64,000 nucleotides of DNA, taken from positions 1-64,000 of the IMG/VR virus record IMGVR_UViG_3300028384_000673, one strand, 5' to 3'. Below, piece after piece: positions 51,153-58,926 of this stretch (position 1 is its first letter; every line of letters begins with the position of its first letter). The notes beneath the pieces were generated by a model, which had not been told where the DNA came from, ran no database searches, and saw only the letters and a list, made by a program, of their open reading frames with translations. This DNA is from a virus. A program made the position numbers and the translations under genes.

Positions 51153-51162
51153 GCTGTATAAT
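51135..51162 (+). promoter_or_regulatory. Promoter of GCACA-N16-TATAAT type
   Basis: CGCACA (51135-51140, inside the terminator stem), 16 bases, TATAAT (51157-51162), 21 bases before the helicase ATG. Same layout as five promoters further downstream. Confidence 0.6.
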
Positions 51163-51183
51163 TAAGGAAGTTCAGACCACAGC

Positions 51184-52425
51184 ATGACCATCACCCTTCG
51201 CCCCCATCAGCAGCGTTCCCTGACTGCTATGCAGAGCGCCCGTAAGGGTCAGGTCATCGTGCCTACTGGCGGTGGCAAGACCATCATCATGATTCAGCAC
51301 GCTATGGAACTGCTTGCAGAATCTGCTCGCACCATTGTTGTTGTTGCACCTCGCATCCTGCTTGCTAACCAACTCTGTGAAGAGTTCATGCAGTTTGTTG
51401 ATACTAAGAATGTGCATGTTTGTCATGCTCATAGTGGTGAGACTGTGCATTTCAGCAGCACCAAACCTGCAATGATTGAACTGTTCGCTAACACTGCACG
51501 AGCAGCAGGTGAGTCTTGCATTATCTTCACTACCTACCACAGTCTGCCCAAGGTTGTTGATGCTGGCATTGACATCGATTGTGCATACTTTGACGAGGCA
51601 CATAACAGCGTTGCTAAGCAGTTCTTCATCGGCACTGCTGCTACATCTTATGTGGCAGATCGTACCTATTTCTTTACTGCTACTCCTCGCATCTCTCGTC
51701 GTCATGATCGTAGCATGAACAACACTGAGGTTTATGGTAGTGTTATCTGCAATGTTCCTGCTCCTGAGTTGATCGAGCAGGGTCACATTCTGCGTCCTAC
51801 TATTGTTCCTTTCGAGACTGAGAATACTCGTAACAAGGTCAATGCTCACGATGTTGATGCTGACACTGTGCGTGATATTGTTGACAATCTCGATGAACAG
51901 TCTGCTAGCAAGATCCTTGTCGCTGTGCCATCTTCTCGTGTGCTCGGTAACATGATCTCCAAGACTACTCTCCTGCATGATCTCAAAGAGCGTGGTTATT
52001 CTGTCATGCACGTTACCTCTAAGTTCGGTGCAATCATCGACGGTCAGAAAGTATCTCGTGAGACTTTCTTCAACACTCTCACTCAATGGGGCATGGAGAA
52101 AGGTCGTAAGTTTATTGTCTTCCACTACTCTATTCTGAGCGAAGGTATCAACGTCCCTGGTTTGACTCATTGTATCCTTCTGCGTAATCTTAACGTGGTT
52201 GAGATGGCACAGACCATCGGTCGTGTGATTCGTCTAGATAAGGATGACGCTGCACGTTTGCAGTCTGGTGATCTCAAACCCCAGCAGTGGGGTTTCTACA
52301 ACAAACCGACTGGTTTCGTTACTGTTCCTGTCCACAAGACTTATGGTGCTCATGTTATCAAGCGTCTGCAAAATGTCGTTGAGTGCATCTTTGTCAAGGG
52401 CATCCCTCCTCTCTCCCTGGTTTGA
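51184..52425 (+). CDS. SF2 DEAH-box helicase
   Basis: 413 residues. RPHQQRSLTAM (Q-like), VPTGGGKTIIMI (Walker A), YFDEAHNSV (DEAH), FFTATPR (motif III), SEGINVPGLTHCILL (motif V) and QTIGRVIR (motif VI), the full SF2 set of the type shared by UvsW and restriction-type helicases. It is shorter than T4 UvsW (about 500), so it may be UvsW-like without the N-terminal domain or another recombination/repair helicase. The coding sequence uses many GC-ending codons compared with the AT-rich oxygenases around it. Confidence 0.85.
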   Translation: MTITLRPHQQRSLTAMQSARKGQVIVPTGGGKTIIMIQHAMELLAESARTIVVVAPRILLANQLCEEFMQFVDTKNVHVCHAHSGETVHFSSTKPAMIELFANTARAAGESCIIFTTYHSLPKVVDAGIDIDCAYFDEAHNSVAKQFFIGTAATSYVADRTYFFTATPRISRRHDRSMNNTEVYGSVICNVPAPELIEQGHILRPTIVPFETENTRNKVNAHDVDADTVRDIVDNLDEQSASKILVAVPSSRVLGNMISKTTLLHDLKERGYSVMHVTSKFGAIIDGQKVSRETFFNTLTQWGMEKGRKFIVFHYSILSEGINVPGLTHCILLRNLNVVEMAQTIGRVIRLDKDDAARLQSGDLKPQQWGFYNKPTGFVTVPVHKTYGAHVIKRLQNVVECIFVKGIPPLSLV

Positions 52426-52427
52426 TT

Positions 52428-53021
52428 ATGGGTCAAGTTTGTACTTTATTTCCTAAGTTCTACTATCATGGTGAGGTAGAGTCTCACGCATATCTCAAAC
52501 AGTTATTCCTAACTGAATTGTGTGAGGCACGACTATCACAACCATCTGAGTGGAACTGTACTCTGCAATCATCTTTTGAAAGTAACACCAATGAGACAGA
52601 CTTCTCATGGGATGTGTTTAAGAGGGCGATTGAACCCAATTTAATTGAGATGCATGAGCAACTGGGTGGAAACCCCCAAGCATCGATTAAAATGCTGGAA
52701 AGTTGGATAAATGTATACATGAAGGGTGATTCGCAAGAAGTGCATACACATTGTGGTGGAAGTAATCCCACATTTAGTTGTGCTTACTTCATGCAATATG
52801 ATCCTGATGTAGATGCTAAGTTCATCTTCTATGATCCGTCACAAGAGAAGCATTTGGGTGAGTTTAGTGGATACTACAACTGTCTCAATACTTGGTTTCC
52901 TGATGTGAAAGAAGGTGATATAATTATTTTCCCATCATACATACAACATCAGGTAGATGTGCAACGTGAACAGAGTGAGCGCATCACTATTAGTGCAAAC
53001 TTTAAGGTAATGAGAGAATGA
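52428..53021 (+). CDS. 2OG-Fe(II) oxygenase (PF13759-like)
   Basis: 197 residues from ATG 52428, two bases after the helicase stop. QVCTLFPKFYYHGEV start, ESWINVYMKGDSQEVHTHCGGSNPTFSCAYFMQ with HTH ligands, GDIIIFPSYIQHQVDVQ with the distal His and ERITISANF. Complete motif set. Confidence 0.83.
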   Translation: MGQVCTLFPKFYYHGEVESHAYLKQLFLTELCEARLSQPSEWNCTLQSSFESNTNETDFSWDVFKRAIEPNLIEMHEQLGGNPQASIKMLESWINVYMKGDSQEVHTHCGGSNPTFSCAYFMQYDPDVDAKFIFYDPSQEKHLGEFSGYYNCLNTWFPDVKEGDIIIFPSYIQHQVDVQREQSERITISANFKVMRE

Positions 53022-53551
53022 GTCATCCCTACGGTACAGAAGTAAGAGTTATTGATAACTACTTTCCTGATTGGTTAGTAGATAGTTTTGGAACATGGTT
53101 GGTAGAGTATTGTCCATTGTTCTACAACAATACACCTTACGGTGACTACAACAAGGCACGATTCTTCGGTAACACTGTTATTAGAAACAATGAATTCACT
53201 GACACTACGCCGTGGCATTACTTTTATGCTTACCTCAATGAGTGCATTATGCATGATATTTGTAAAGATTTGCCTTTGTCTCATATTCACCGTGTACTTG
53301 TTAATGCTCAATGTCCTGGTCAAACTTCACAGACTCATACTGACCATGACATCGAGGCAACATCTATCATTTACCATGCTTATGGGAAGTCTGGTGCTAC
53401 AACATTTAAGACTGGCGAGAAAGTTCAATTTAAGAAAGGTAGATTGGTATTATTTGACTCGTTTTTAGAGCATGATGGTGAACCACCTAACGAAGATATT
53501 CGTATCTCATTAGGTATCATTGCACCACACAAGGGTGTCCACTTGTCCTAG
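53018..53551 (+). CDS. 2OG-Fe(II) oxygenase
   Basis: 177 residues. VRVIDNYFPDWLVDSF start, PGQTSQTHTDHDIEATSIIYH with HxD (HTD), GRLVLFDSFLEHDGEPP with the distal His and DIRISLGII. P4H-like rather than PF13759-like. Overlaps the previous gene by four bases. Its stop codon lies in the inverted repeat that precedes the next promoter. Confidence 0.8.
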   Translation: MSHPYGTEVRVIDNYFPDWLVDSFGTWLVEYCPLFYNNTPYGDYNKARFFGNTVIRNNEFTDTTPWHYFYAYLNECIMHDICKDLPLSHIHRVLVNAQCPGQTSQTHTDHDIEATSIIYHAYGKSGATTFKTGEKVQFKKGRLVLFDSFLEHDGEPPNEDIRISLGIIAPHKGVHLS

Positions 53552-53565
53552 TGGCACACTAAATA

Positions 53566-53605
53566 GGCACAGGGTCCAATCTCGTGTATTCTATAAGAGT
53601 CAAAG
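53566..53605 (+). promoter_or_regulatory. Early-type promoter cassette (GCACA-N15-TATTCT)
   Basis: GGCACA (53566-53571), 15 bases, TATTCTATAAGAGTCAAAG (53587-53605). The downstream block is identical to that at 57275-57293. An imperfect inverted repeat (53535-53557) lies upstream. Confidence 0.65.
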
Positions 53606-53614
53606 GAACACACC

Positions 53615-53821
53615 ATGCTCTTCAAAGGTCCAAACGGTCGCACTTGCTCCACTCTCAGCGGTCCTGAAATCCTCGCACTGTCTAACACTGATGACTTCAT
53701 TGAAAACACCAAAATTGTTGCTGAAAAGACTGGTTCGCTGGACCTCTGGCGTGAAATGTTCGGTGATGATGATGGGAGAGGACAAGACTCTGCCTTTATG
53801 GATGACAACTTCGGAGGGTAA
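53615..53821 (+). CDS. Small acidic hypothetical protein
   Basis: 68 residues, first gene behind a cassette promoter. LSGPEILALSNTDDFIENTKIVAEKTGSLDLWREMFG then an acidic Gly-rich tail (DDDGRGQDSAFMDDNFGG). Probably an early protein. Not recognised. Confidence 0.65.
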   Translation: MLFKGPNGRTCSTLSGPEILALSNTDDFIENTKIVAEKTGSLDLWREMFGDDDGRGQDSAFMDDNFGG

Positions 53822-53833
53822 TTTCGACGACTA

Positions 53834-53989
53834 ATGCATAACATTCAACCATCAAAGTATACTTACGAGGAACTAATAGAGCAGTCTCGTGCTATTCTTA
53901 GAAAGCGAGATGATGTTCCTTCGACTAGATCTTTCCTTTGGTCATCTTCTGATGGTAAGTGGATCCCTAACCCTGAATTAAATCAATGA
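53834..53989 (+). CDS. Short hypothetical protein
   Basis: 51 residues. NIQPSKYTYEELIEQSRAILRKRDDVPS then TRSFLWSSSDGKWIPNPELN. Its stop overlaps the next ATG (ATGA), which supports it. Not recognised. Confidence 0.55.
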   Translation: MHNIQPSKYTYEELIEQSRAILRKRDDVPSTRSFLWSSSDGKWIPNPELNQ

Positions 53990-54186
53990 CTGGTCTGCCA
54001 CAATTCTTCAAACAAACATGTGATAAACCATACAATCGACATAGATACAAAATATTCTGTGCCGACAATAGTGTAAAGGTTGTTGATGACTACATGCAAG
54101 TCATGGAGGCATGGTGGAACTATCCACAGTATTGTATTACTGTTGATGTTATCGATCAAAAGACAAAAGGAGGAGGATTCGCATGA
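53986..54186 (+). CDS. Short hypothetical protein
   Basis: 66 residues, coupled to both neighbours by four-base overlaps. RHRYKIFCADNSVKVVDDYMQVMEAWWNYPQYCITVDVIDQ suggests a small alpha/beta fold. GGAGGA near its end is the ribosome-binding site of the next gene. Confidence 0.6.
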   Translation: MTGLPQFFKQTCDKPYNRHRYKIFCADNSVKVVDDYMQVMEAWWNYPQYCITVDVIDQKTKGGGFA

Positions 54187-54380
54187 GTATTGATGTTCGT
54201 ACAAATGAGTGTTACCACATCGAAAAAGCGAAGCGTCATGTTCTAGAATTGAAGAGCATGGTATCACAGTTAAAGCATCAATCTTATGTTGATGGATTGA
54301 TTGATTCCCTATATAATGAACTTGAATACCAACATGATGTGCTCCGATCCCCACACTTGTCCCAGTTGGATTCAGAGTAA
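54183..54380 (+). CDS. Small helical hypothetical protein
   Basis: 65 residues behind AGGAGGA. Helical throughout (YHIEKAKRHVLELKSMVSQLKHQ, VDGLIDSLYNELEYQHDVLRS). Not recognised. Confidence 0.6.
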   Translation: MSIDVRTNECYHIEKAKRHVLELKSMVSQLKHQSYVDGLIDSLYNELEYQHDVLRSPHLSQLDSE

Positions 54381-54412
54381 CATTGACATCCTGAACCTCG
54401 TCGATTTATCCA

Positions 54413-54985
54413 ATGTTTGTTACACAAACCCCACCCCCGATAGTTTGTCTGGACTGCACACCAAAAGAACAAAAGGTGTTGAAGTTCCTCCAAACACGGG
54501 GGATTTCTGATAAGAATGCTCTTGCTGTTGTGCTTGGCAACATCAAGCAGGAGAGTAATTTTCAACACAATGTATGTGAAGGTGGTGCAATCGTACCATA
54601 CGATCAATGTCTTCGTGGTGGATATGGTCTCATTCAATGGACCTCACAGAACAGATATGACGGTCTTGCTTACTTTGCTCGTAAATATGCGGGAGATGTC
54701 AATACATTTGAGACGCAACTTCGCTACATGGTTAATGAACCTCAGTGGACTAAATTTGAACTCGCATTGAAAGGTAGAGGACAAACTGTTCAGTATTATA
54801 TGAATGAAGCATACTACTGGTTAGGGTGGGGAATCCACGGCAATCGTACCAAGTATGCATATGACTACACCAAGAAACTTACCTATGACGTTGAACCTGT
54901 TCCCAGTAAAGTATCACCACGCAAGAGTACACAATCACCAGCAGGTATTCGGTTCCCTTTTGGATTCCGCTCGGCATTTGCTTAG
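54413..54985 (+). CDS. Phage tail-lysozyme-type peptidoglycan hydrolase
   Basis: 190 residues. TRGISDKNALAVVLGNIKQESNFQHNVCEGGA and GGYGLIQWTSQNRYDGLAYFAR match the phage_lysozyme2 family (PF18013), with Glu in KQESNF as candidate catalytic acid. No signal peptide. It may be the endolysin or an accessory virion lysozyme. The last 33 codons (Pro/Ser/Arg-rich, outside the domain) overlap the next gene's start by 101 bases. Confidence 0.8.
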   Translation: MFVTQTPPPIVCLDCTPKEQKVLKFLQTRGISDKNALAVVLGNIKQESNFQHNVCEGGAIVPYDQCLRGGYGLIQWTSQNRYDGLAYFARKYAGDVNTFETQLRYMVNEPQWTKFELALKGRGQTVQYYMNEAYYWLGWGIHGNRTKYAYDYTKKLTYDVEPVPSKVSPRKSTQSPAGIRFPFGFRSAFA

Positions 54986-55466
54986 CAATGCTGAGGGTAA
55001 GTGGAATTGTTCGGTAGAAACTACACACTTCGACGAGAAAGATGTAGTTGATCCAGTTGAACTGGGTGAGATACTTGGTCCATATTTGTATCAGTATTTT
55101 CCAAGAGATTGTGACATTGATATTGTTAATAGTTGGTTGAATCTCTACAACTCTGGTCATGCTCAGGAACCACATCATCATGTGAACTTTCCTGATATGG
55201 TGAACTTTTCAGGAGTTGTATTCATTCAGTACGATAAAGAGAAGGATGGAAGGTTCTACTTTGAGAATATGAATCTGGATCACACTGTTCTCGGTTACAC
55301 TCACATTTTCAAGCAGTCACCAGTATTAGAACCAGATATTAGTGAGGGAGATATTATCATCTTCCCATCATTTGTACGACATGGTGTTAGATTGCAGAAA
55401 CATGATACTAATCGTCTCACGCTAAGTTTCAACCTAAGTGTTATGCCACATGACCTGAGTTTCTAA
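54885..55466 (+). CDS. 2OG-Fe(II) oxygenase (PF13759-like)
   Basis: 193 residues from ATG 54885, inside the lysozyme gene. The N-terminus TLNLFPVKYHHARV is the usual family beginning, so the long overlap is real. NSWLNLYNSGHAQEPHHHVNFPDMVNFSGVVFIQ has the HHH ligand cluster, GDIIIFPSFVRHGVRLQ the distal His and NRLTLSFNL. Ends 8 bases before a perfect inverted repeat and a cassette promoter. Confidence 0.83.
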   Translation: MTLNLFPVKYHHARVHNHQQVFGSLLDSARHLLSNAEGKWNCSVETTHFDEKDVVDPVELGEILGPYLYQYFPRDCDIDIVNSWLNLYNSGHAQEPHHHVNFPDMVNFSGVVFIQYDKEKDGRFYFENMNLDHTVLGYTHIFKQSPVLEPDISEGDIIIFPSFVRHGVRLQKHDTNRLTLSFNLSVMPHDLSF

Positions 55467-55473
55467 CATCGAT

Positions 55474-55495
55474 GTGCCACAAGTATTAGTGGCAC
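55474..55495 (+). repeat. Inverted repeat between units
   Basis: Perfect 7-bp stem GTGCCAC/GTGGCAC (55474-55480 and 55489-55495) with loop AAGTATTA, eight bases after a stop and nine before a promoter -35 element. No T tract; it could be a weak terminator or an operator. Confidence 0.6.
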
Positions 55496-55503
55496 AGTAA
55501 ATG

Positions 55504-55535
55504 AGCACAGCATCCCAAATCGTGTATTGTATACA
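55504..55535 (+). promoter_or_regulatory. Early-type promoter cassette (GCACA-N15-TATTGT)
   Basis: AGCACA (55504-55509), 15 bases, TATTGTATACA (55525-55535), 18 bases before the ATG at 55553. Confidence 0.55.
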
Positions 55536-55552
55536 CATTGAGACACAAACCG

Positions 55553-56146
55553 ATGTCCTTCCTCTCCGAGTTTCTGACTACTTCCTTCCAGAATGTTCGC
55601 TCTAAGAAGCGTACTGATCGACTGCACAAAGCACTGCTGAATGAGATCCTGAACGCTAATCCTGACCTCGCAGAGTATACTTGGAAGTTTGAATACAAAC
55701 TGAAAAAAGATGCTTTTGGTGGCACGTTTGATATTGACATCGCAGGATTTGATGCTGATGGTGATATTCGTGTTGCTATTCTTGCCAAGGCAATCAACAG
55801 CAACGTGAACAAAAATATCAAGAACTACGCAAATACTACCATCGGAGAAGCAGCACGACTGTATTATGCTCCTGATTGTAACAGCATCGAAAAGATTCTC
55901 TTCGTAAGTGTTCTCCCACGTCTTGCGCCACGATTCAACATTCTGGGAAGAGTTAAGGGTTTTGATGATGTTCTGAGTGCTAAGAGTCGCACAAAGATCG
56001 ATGATGTTCTGCAACGTCAATATCATGGCGCTGTTGATACCATTGATCTGTTCTTTGATATTGATAACGTGAAGGAGCAAAAGAGCAAAAAAGACTATCA
56101 ACAAATCGGTGTGAGCAATCTTACTCCCTGCCCTATGATCTGGTGA
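55553..56146 (+). CDS. Hypothetical protein, possible degenerate PD-(D/E)XK fold
   Basis: 197 residues from ATG 55553. Basic N-terminus (RSKKRTDRLHKALLNEIL), then KKDAFGGTFDIDIAGFDADGDIRVAILAKAINSNVNKNIKNYANTTIGEAARLYYA, where D-x-D...AK resembles a nuclease core but the acidic residue before Lys is missing. Later KILFVSVLPRLAPRF. An early protein by its promoter. The nuclease-fold idea is weak. Confidence 0.55.
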   Translation: MSFLSEFLTTSFQNVRSKKRTDRLHKALLNEILNANPDLAEYTWKFEYKLKKDAFGGTFDIDIAGFDADGDIRVAILAKAINSNVNKNIKNYANTTIGEAARLYYAPDCNSIEKILFVSVLPRLAPRFNILGRVKGFDDVLSAKSRTKIDDVLQRQYHGAVDTIDLFFDIDNVKEQKSKKDYQQIGVSNLTPCPMIW

Positions 56147-56171
56147 CAGTTGGCAAGGTGTCCACTATTCA

Positions 56172-56212
56172 CGCACAGGGCACCTAAAACCTGTATATTA
56201 AAAGAGTCAAAG
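56172..56212 (+). promoter_or_regulatory. Early-type promoter cassette (GCACA-N16-TATATT)
   Basis: CGCACA (56172-56177), 16 bases, TATATTAAAAGAGTCAAAG (56194-56212), 12 bases before the ATG at 56224. Shares AAGAGTCAAAG with the promoters at 53587 and 57275. Confidence 0.6.
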
Positions 56213-56223
56213 GGATTCACACC

Positions 56224-56490
56224 ATGCAACTCACAAACTCCGCCACCATTGTTGACTTCTTCCCTGAGGCATTTGTTGCCGAGTCATGTAACATCAAGGG
56301 CATGAAAGTTGTCATCAAACGTTTCACCAAGCGTGTTACTTTCCGTGCTAATGGTGCAAAATCATACAGCACTATTGTTGCAACTGATGCCAAGAATGAG
56401 TGGGCACAGCGTATTGCTAAGGGTGCTGAGGTTACTGACTTCAACACCAACAAAATGCCTTCTTCTGAGTATATGCCACTGTACTGCTGA
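56224..56490 (+). CDS. Small basic hypothetical protein
   Basis: 88 residues. MKVVIKRFTKRVTFRANGAKSYSTIVATDAKNEWAQRIAKG suggests a small basic alpha/beta protein. First gene behind a cassette promoter. Not recognised. Confidence 0.65.
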   Translation: MQLTNSATIVDFFPEAFVAESCNIKGMKVVIKRFTKRVTFRANGAKSYSTIVATDAKNEWAQRIAKGAEVTDFNTNKMPSSEYMPLYC

Positions 56491-56514
56491 TTCGTTCTCT
56501 TAATTAACATCAAC

Positions 56515-56688
56515 ATGCTCAATCCTTACGTCGAAAACTTAGTTGCAATGGGTTACGATCGTGCTGACTGTGAGACAGTTGCAGTCGCAGGAGTTGATAA
56601 GACTTTCCCACTGAACATCCATGGGAGAGTATATCAAACTCAGGAAGAGTACGATGAAGCACTTTACGATTTTATCAACGGACAATAA
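56515..56688 (+). CDS. Short hypothetical protein
   Basis: 57 residues. NPYVENLVAMGYDRADCETVAVAGVDKTFPLNIHGRVYQTQEEYDEALYDF in pattern: a UBA-like MGYDR helix start, then a small beta part. Conserved-looking but not recognised. Confidence 0.55.
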   Translation: MLNPYVENLVAMGYDRADCETVAVAGVDKTFPLNIHGRVYQTQEEYDEALYDFINGQ

Positions 56689-56724
56689 ACACAACTATCG
56701 ACATTTCACTCCTTGACTAACACC

Positions 56725-56913
56725 ATGACTGACAAAATCATTGACCGTGATGCACTCCAAGACAGCATGATTCAGCAAATGCTGGATGACATGGACATCA
56801 AAACTATGATGGCGATGTTGTATGATATGATGGATGAGAGTTATGATAAGTATTCGGTTGATGAATTGATTGCAGAAGTAGAAGAATACTACCCACATTT
56901 GTTAGAGGAATAA
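56725..56913 (+). CDS. Small acidic helical protein
   Basis: 62 residues from ATG 56725; an in-frame TTG at 56713 is less likely. DMDIKTMMAMLYDMMDESYDKYSVDELIAEVEEYYPHLLEE, acidic, helical; of a type seen often in T4-like cyanophages. Shares a base with the next start (TAATG). Confidence 0.65.
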   Translation: MTDKIIDRDALQDSMIQQMLDDMDIKTMMAMLYDMMDESYDKYSVDELIAEVEEYYPHLLEE

Positions 56914-57227
56914 TGTCACTTATCAAACAGCATTTACATCAACAACAACGCAACATGGATCAACTGATTATCACCAAGGCAGAACGTCGAATAGATGCTG
57001 TTGGATATATTGAGGACATTTGGGTAACAAATAGCGACCACGATAGTGATCCCGTGTTTATTATTGACAGTTGCGGAACAGGACATCAATACTCCGTATT
57101 GTCACGCAAAGGTGATAACTATTGCATTACATATACGGCACAGACTGTATGTGAGTGCAAGGAATTTATCGAACAATGGATAAACAATGAGATCACACAA
57201 GAGATCTTAAATCTTTCTCCTGTGTGA
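56913..57227 (+). CDS. Hypothetical protein
   Basis: 104 residues. Helical start (IKQHLHQQQRNMDQLIITKAERRI), then strands DPVFIIDSCGTGHQYSVLSRKGDNYCITYTAQ and a helix (CKEFIEQWIN). Four Cys. Not recognised. Confidence 0.6.
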   Translation: MSLIKQHLHQQQRNMDQLIITKAERRIDAVGYIEDIWVTNSDHDSDPVFIIDSCGTGHQYSVLSRKGDNYCITYTAQTVCECKEFIEQWINNEITQEILNLSPV

Positions 57228-57253
57228 CAGTTAAACTACCTGCACACGGTGAT

Positions 57254-57293
57254 GGCACAACTCCCAAAATCGTGTATTCTATAAGAGTCAAAG
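57254..57293 (+). promoter_or_regulatory. Early-type promoter cassette (GCACA-N15-TATTCT)
   Basis: GGCACA (57254-57259), 15 bases, TATTCTATAAGAGTCAAAG (57275-57293). Upstream GTGTG/CACAC (57222-57226 and 57243-57247) forms a short inverted repeat across the previous stop. Confidence 0.65.
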
Positions 57294-57305
57294 CAACGCA
57301 CCACA

Positions 57306-57512
57306 ATGGTCTCACTTCTCCAAGATTCTAAGTTCATCGATGCCATTCAATCGATGCAATCGTTCGCCTTTGAGATGAATCCTGACATTGATATGTGTTA
57401 CGATTATGTGTGTGAAATGGCAGGCATTTCCACCTTCGTTGCTGATGGTCCTGCATGGGATTTGTTCTATGATATGTGGGAACTTGTGAAGGAAGAAAAT
57501 GGACTTAATTGA
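57306..57512 (+). CDS. Small acidic hypothetical protein
   Basis: 68 residues. LQDSKFIDAIQSMQSFAFEMNPDIDMCYDYVCEMAGIS then DGPAWDLFYDMWELVKEENG. Helical, acidic, with two Cys. First gene behind a cassette promoter. Confidence 0.6.
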   Translation: MVSLLQDSKFIDAIQSMQSFAFEMNPDIDMCYDYVCEMAGISTFVADGPAWDLFYDMWELVKEENGLN

Positions 57513-57554
57513 TACTAAACACTACCCACTTTTCGCTGAATTAACTAAACTAAC

Positions 57555-57701
57555 ATGTCTGGAATCAAAGCAATCGATCAATTCAACAACATCTACGAAA
57601 GTGCAAACAACGGAGACACAATCATGCTCCGAGAGTATACCTACTGGGAAGCAGATCAATACTTGATCGACGAAGATTCTCTCACTGAGGTAGAAGAATG
57701 A
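57555..57701 (+). CDS. Short acidic ORF
   Basis: 48 residues, SGIKAIDQFNNIYESANNGDTIMLREYTYWEADQYLIDEDSLTEVEE in outline. Overlaps the next start by ATGA, which supports translation. Not recognised. Confidence 0.5.
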   Translation: MSGIKAIDQFNNIYESANNGDTIMLREYTYWEADQYLIDEDSLTEVEE

Positions 57702-57862
57702 GAATCATACTTTTATTCTTCACTGTTATCGTTGGTAGCATTATTGGTGTTAATGGTATCAACGCCATCTCAGATCTTCAAGATCAAAGGCAACAACGTT
57801 TCTGCAAACAAGTCTCATCGATATATTCATCTTACGATGAAATGTGTAAAGACTTTCGCTAA
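57698..57862 (+). CDS. Small membrane-anchored ORF
   Basis: 54 residues. N-terminal hydrophobic segment IILLFFTVIVGSIIGVNGI (residues 3-21), signal anchor or signal peptide, then a short polar part with two Cys. Coupled to the previous ORF by ATGA. Confidence 0.5.
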   Translation: MRIILLFFTVIVGSIIGVNGINAISDLQDQRQQRFCKQVSSIYSSYDEMCKDFR

Positions 57863-57869
57863 TCATTCA

Positions 57870-58070
57870 ATGAAATTCCAAGTCACTTCACTAACACTCA
57901 ATTTTGAAGATGATGATTTTGAGTGTCCTCCCACCATACAATCTGAGATCTATGAGGACATCATCGGATCATTCTGGGATGCTGCTGATAAAGAAGATTT
58001 AATTGAAGAGATTACCACAGTCGCAGGATTTACGGTGAAAGATATTGATTATCGCCACATTCTCATTTAA
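57870..58070 (+). CDS. Small acidic hypothetical protein
   Basis: 66 residues from ATG 57870; a longer in-frame extension would overlap the membrane ORF. KFQVTSLTLNFEDDDFECPPTIQSEIYEDIIGSFWDAADKEDLIEEITTVAGFTVKDIDYRHI, a pattern seen in several small cyanophage proteins. Function unknown. Confidence 0.6.
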   Translation: MKFQVTSLTLNFEDDDFECPPTIQSEIYEDIIGSFWDAADKEDLIEEITTVAGFTVKDIDYRHILI

Positions 58071-58083
58071 GTAAAGAGAAATT

Positions 58084-58150
58084 GTGCCAGTGAACTAAGT
58101 GGCACACAACTGGTAGACCTGCACCCCATATGGTCTATTATATGTTCATC
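58084..58150 (+). promoter_or_regulatory. Inverted repeat plus promoter-like region
   Basis: GTGCCA/TGGCAC inverted repeat (58084-58089 and 58100-58105), then TGCACC (58120-58125) and TATTATAT (58136-58143) 48 bases before the ATG at 58191. A divergent member of the repeat-plus-promoter series. Confidence 0.45.
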
Positions 58151-58190
58151 GGGGGAGGAAACGACCCCAACCAACACTAACTCCACTCTC

Positions 58191-58538
58191 ATGCGTAAGA
58201 TCGAATCCCAAATGTGTGCCGCTGTTCAGAAGAACATCGACTGGCAGTCTGGCAACACTAGTGTTCACTTTGATCCTGAAACTGGTGTCTCTGTTGTGCG
58301 TCTTCATGGCAACAAGATCGCTGAGGTTTCTGATAACGACATGACCATTTTTGATGGTGGTTGGCAGACTACCACCACAAAATCACGCCTTAATGCACTT
58401 TGCACTGAATTCTGCATTGCTGGTGAAGGTGTTTTCCAGAAAGACTTCACCTGGTTTGTGCGTAAGTTTGTCGGCAAGATCAACGGACAATCTAAGTTTG
58501 TCACCGAATCTTTCGACAACGGTTACATCTTCGCCTGA
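58191..58538 (+). CDS. Hypothetical protein
   Basis: 115 residues. SGNTSVHFDPETGVSVVRLHGNKIAEVSDNDMTIFDGGWQTTTTKSRLNALCTEFC then FTWFVRKFVGKINGQSKFVTESFDNGYIFA. Beta-rich, compact. It has the look of a small conserved cyanophage early protein of unknown role. Confidence 0.65.
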   Translation: MRKIESQMCAAVQKNIDWQSGNTSVHFDPETGVSVVRLHGNKIAEVSDNDMTIFDGGWQTTTTKSRLNALCTEFCIAGEGVFQKDFTWFVRKFVGKINGQSKFVTESFDNGYIFA

Positions 58539-58547
58539 TTATTACCA

Positions 58548-58709
58548 ATGCTTAAAGTAAACATCCAAAAGGTGATTCGTGAAACTGTTGGTAACACCCA
58601 ACTCACGAAAGAACAAAAACATCAAGTCTTCGAGTATGTGTGTCATGGTTTAATGAAAGAAGGACGAATCTCCTCTATTCAGTATGAACGCTGGACTAAC
58701 GCATTTTAA
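58548..58709 (+). CDS. Short basic ORF
   Basis: 53 residues, helical (VNIQKVIRETVGNTQLTKEQKHQVFEYVCHGLMKEGRISSIQYERW in outline), basic. Good start spacing to the previous gene. Not recognised. Confidence 0.5.
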   Translation: MLKVNIQKVIRETVGNTQLTKEQKHQVFEYVCHGLMKEGRISSIQYERWTNAF

Positions 58710-58723
58710 TCAAACAAACTCAA

Positions 58724-58858
58724 ATGAAATTCGTCCTCCTCGTTGTTATTGGCATCCTAATCTACAATTCTAACGACTCACGATTCTTCATCTCCGATCA
58801 ACTTAATAATGCAGCAGAAATCATCAGACCACAACCACAATTAAAACTCTCTTATTGA
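58724..58858 (+). CDS. Very small membrane-anchored ORF
   Basis: 44 residues with an N-terminal hydrophobic segment (KFVLLVVIGILIYN) followed by a polar tail. Similar layout to the ORF at 57698. Weak support beyond the hydrophobic segment and its place in a chain of short genes. Confidence 0.4.
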   Translation: MKFVLLVVIGILIYNSNDSRFFISDQLNNAAEIIRPQPQLKLSY

Positions 58859-58926
58859 TGCCTGTAAGCGTCTACAACGCCCTTAAACATCGAAGACCTA
58901 CATAGTACACCATCCAAACCATTATT

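Noticed and set aside
51172-52170. Long minus-strand open frame opposite the SF2 helicase
   Set aside because: Shadow of the helicase coding sequence, which has all SF2 motifs; the antisense product is low in hydrophobic order and has no start signal.
58858-58905. 15-codon ORF overlapping a stop as TGATG
   Set aside because: Too short to judge, no supporting motif; the overlap alone is weak evidence.
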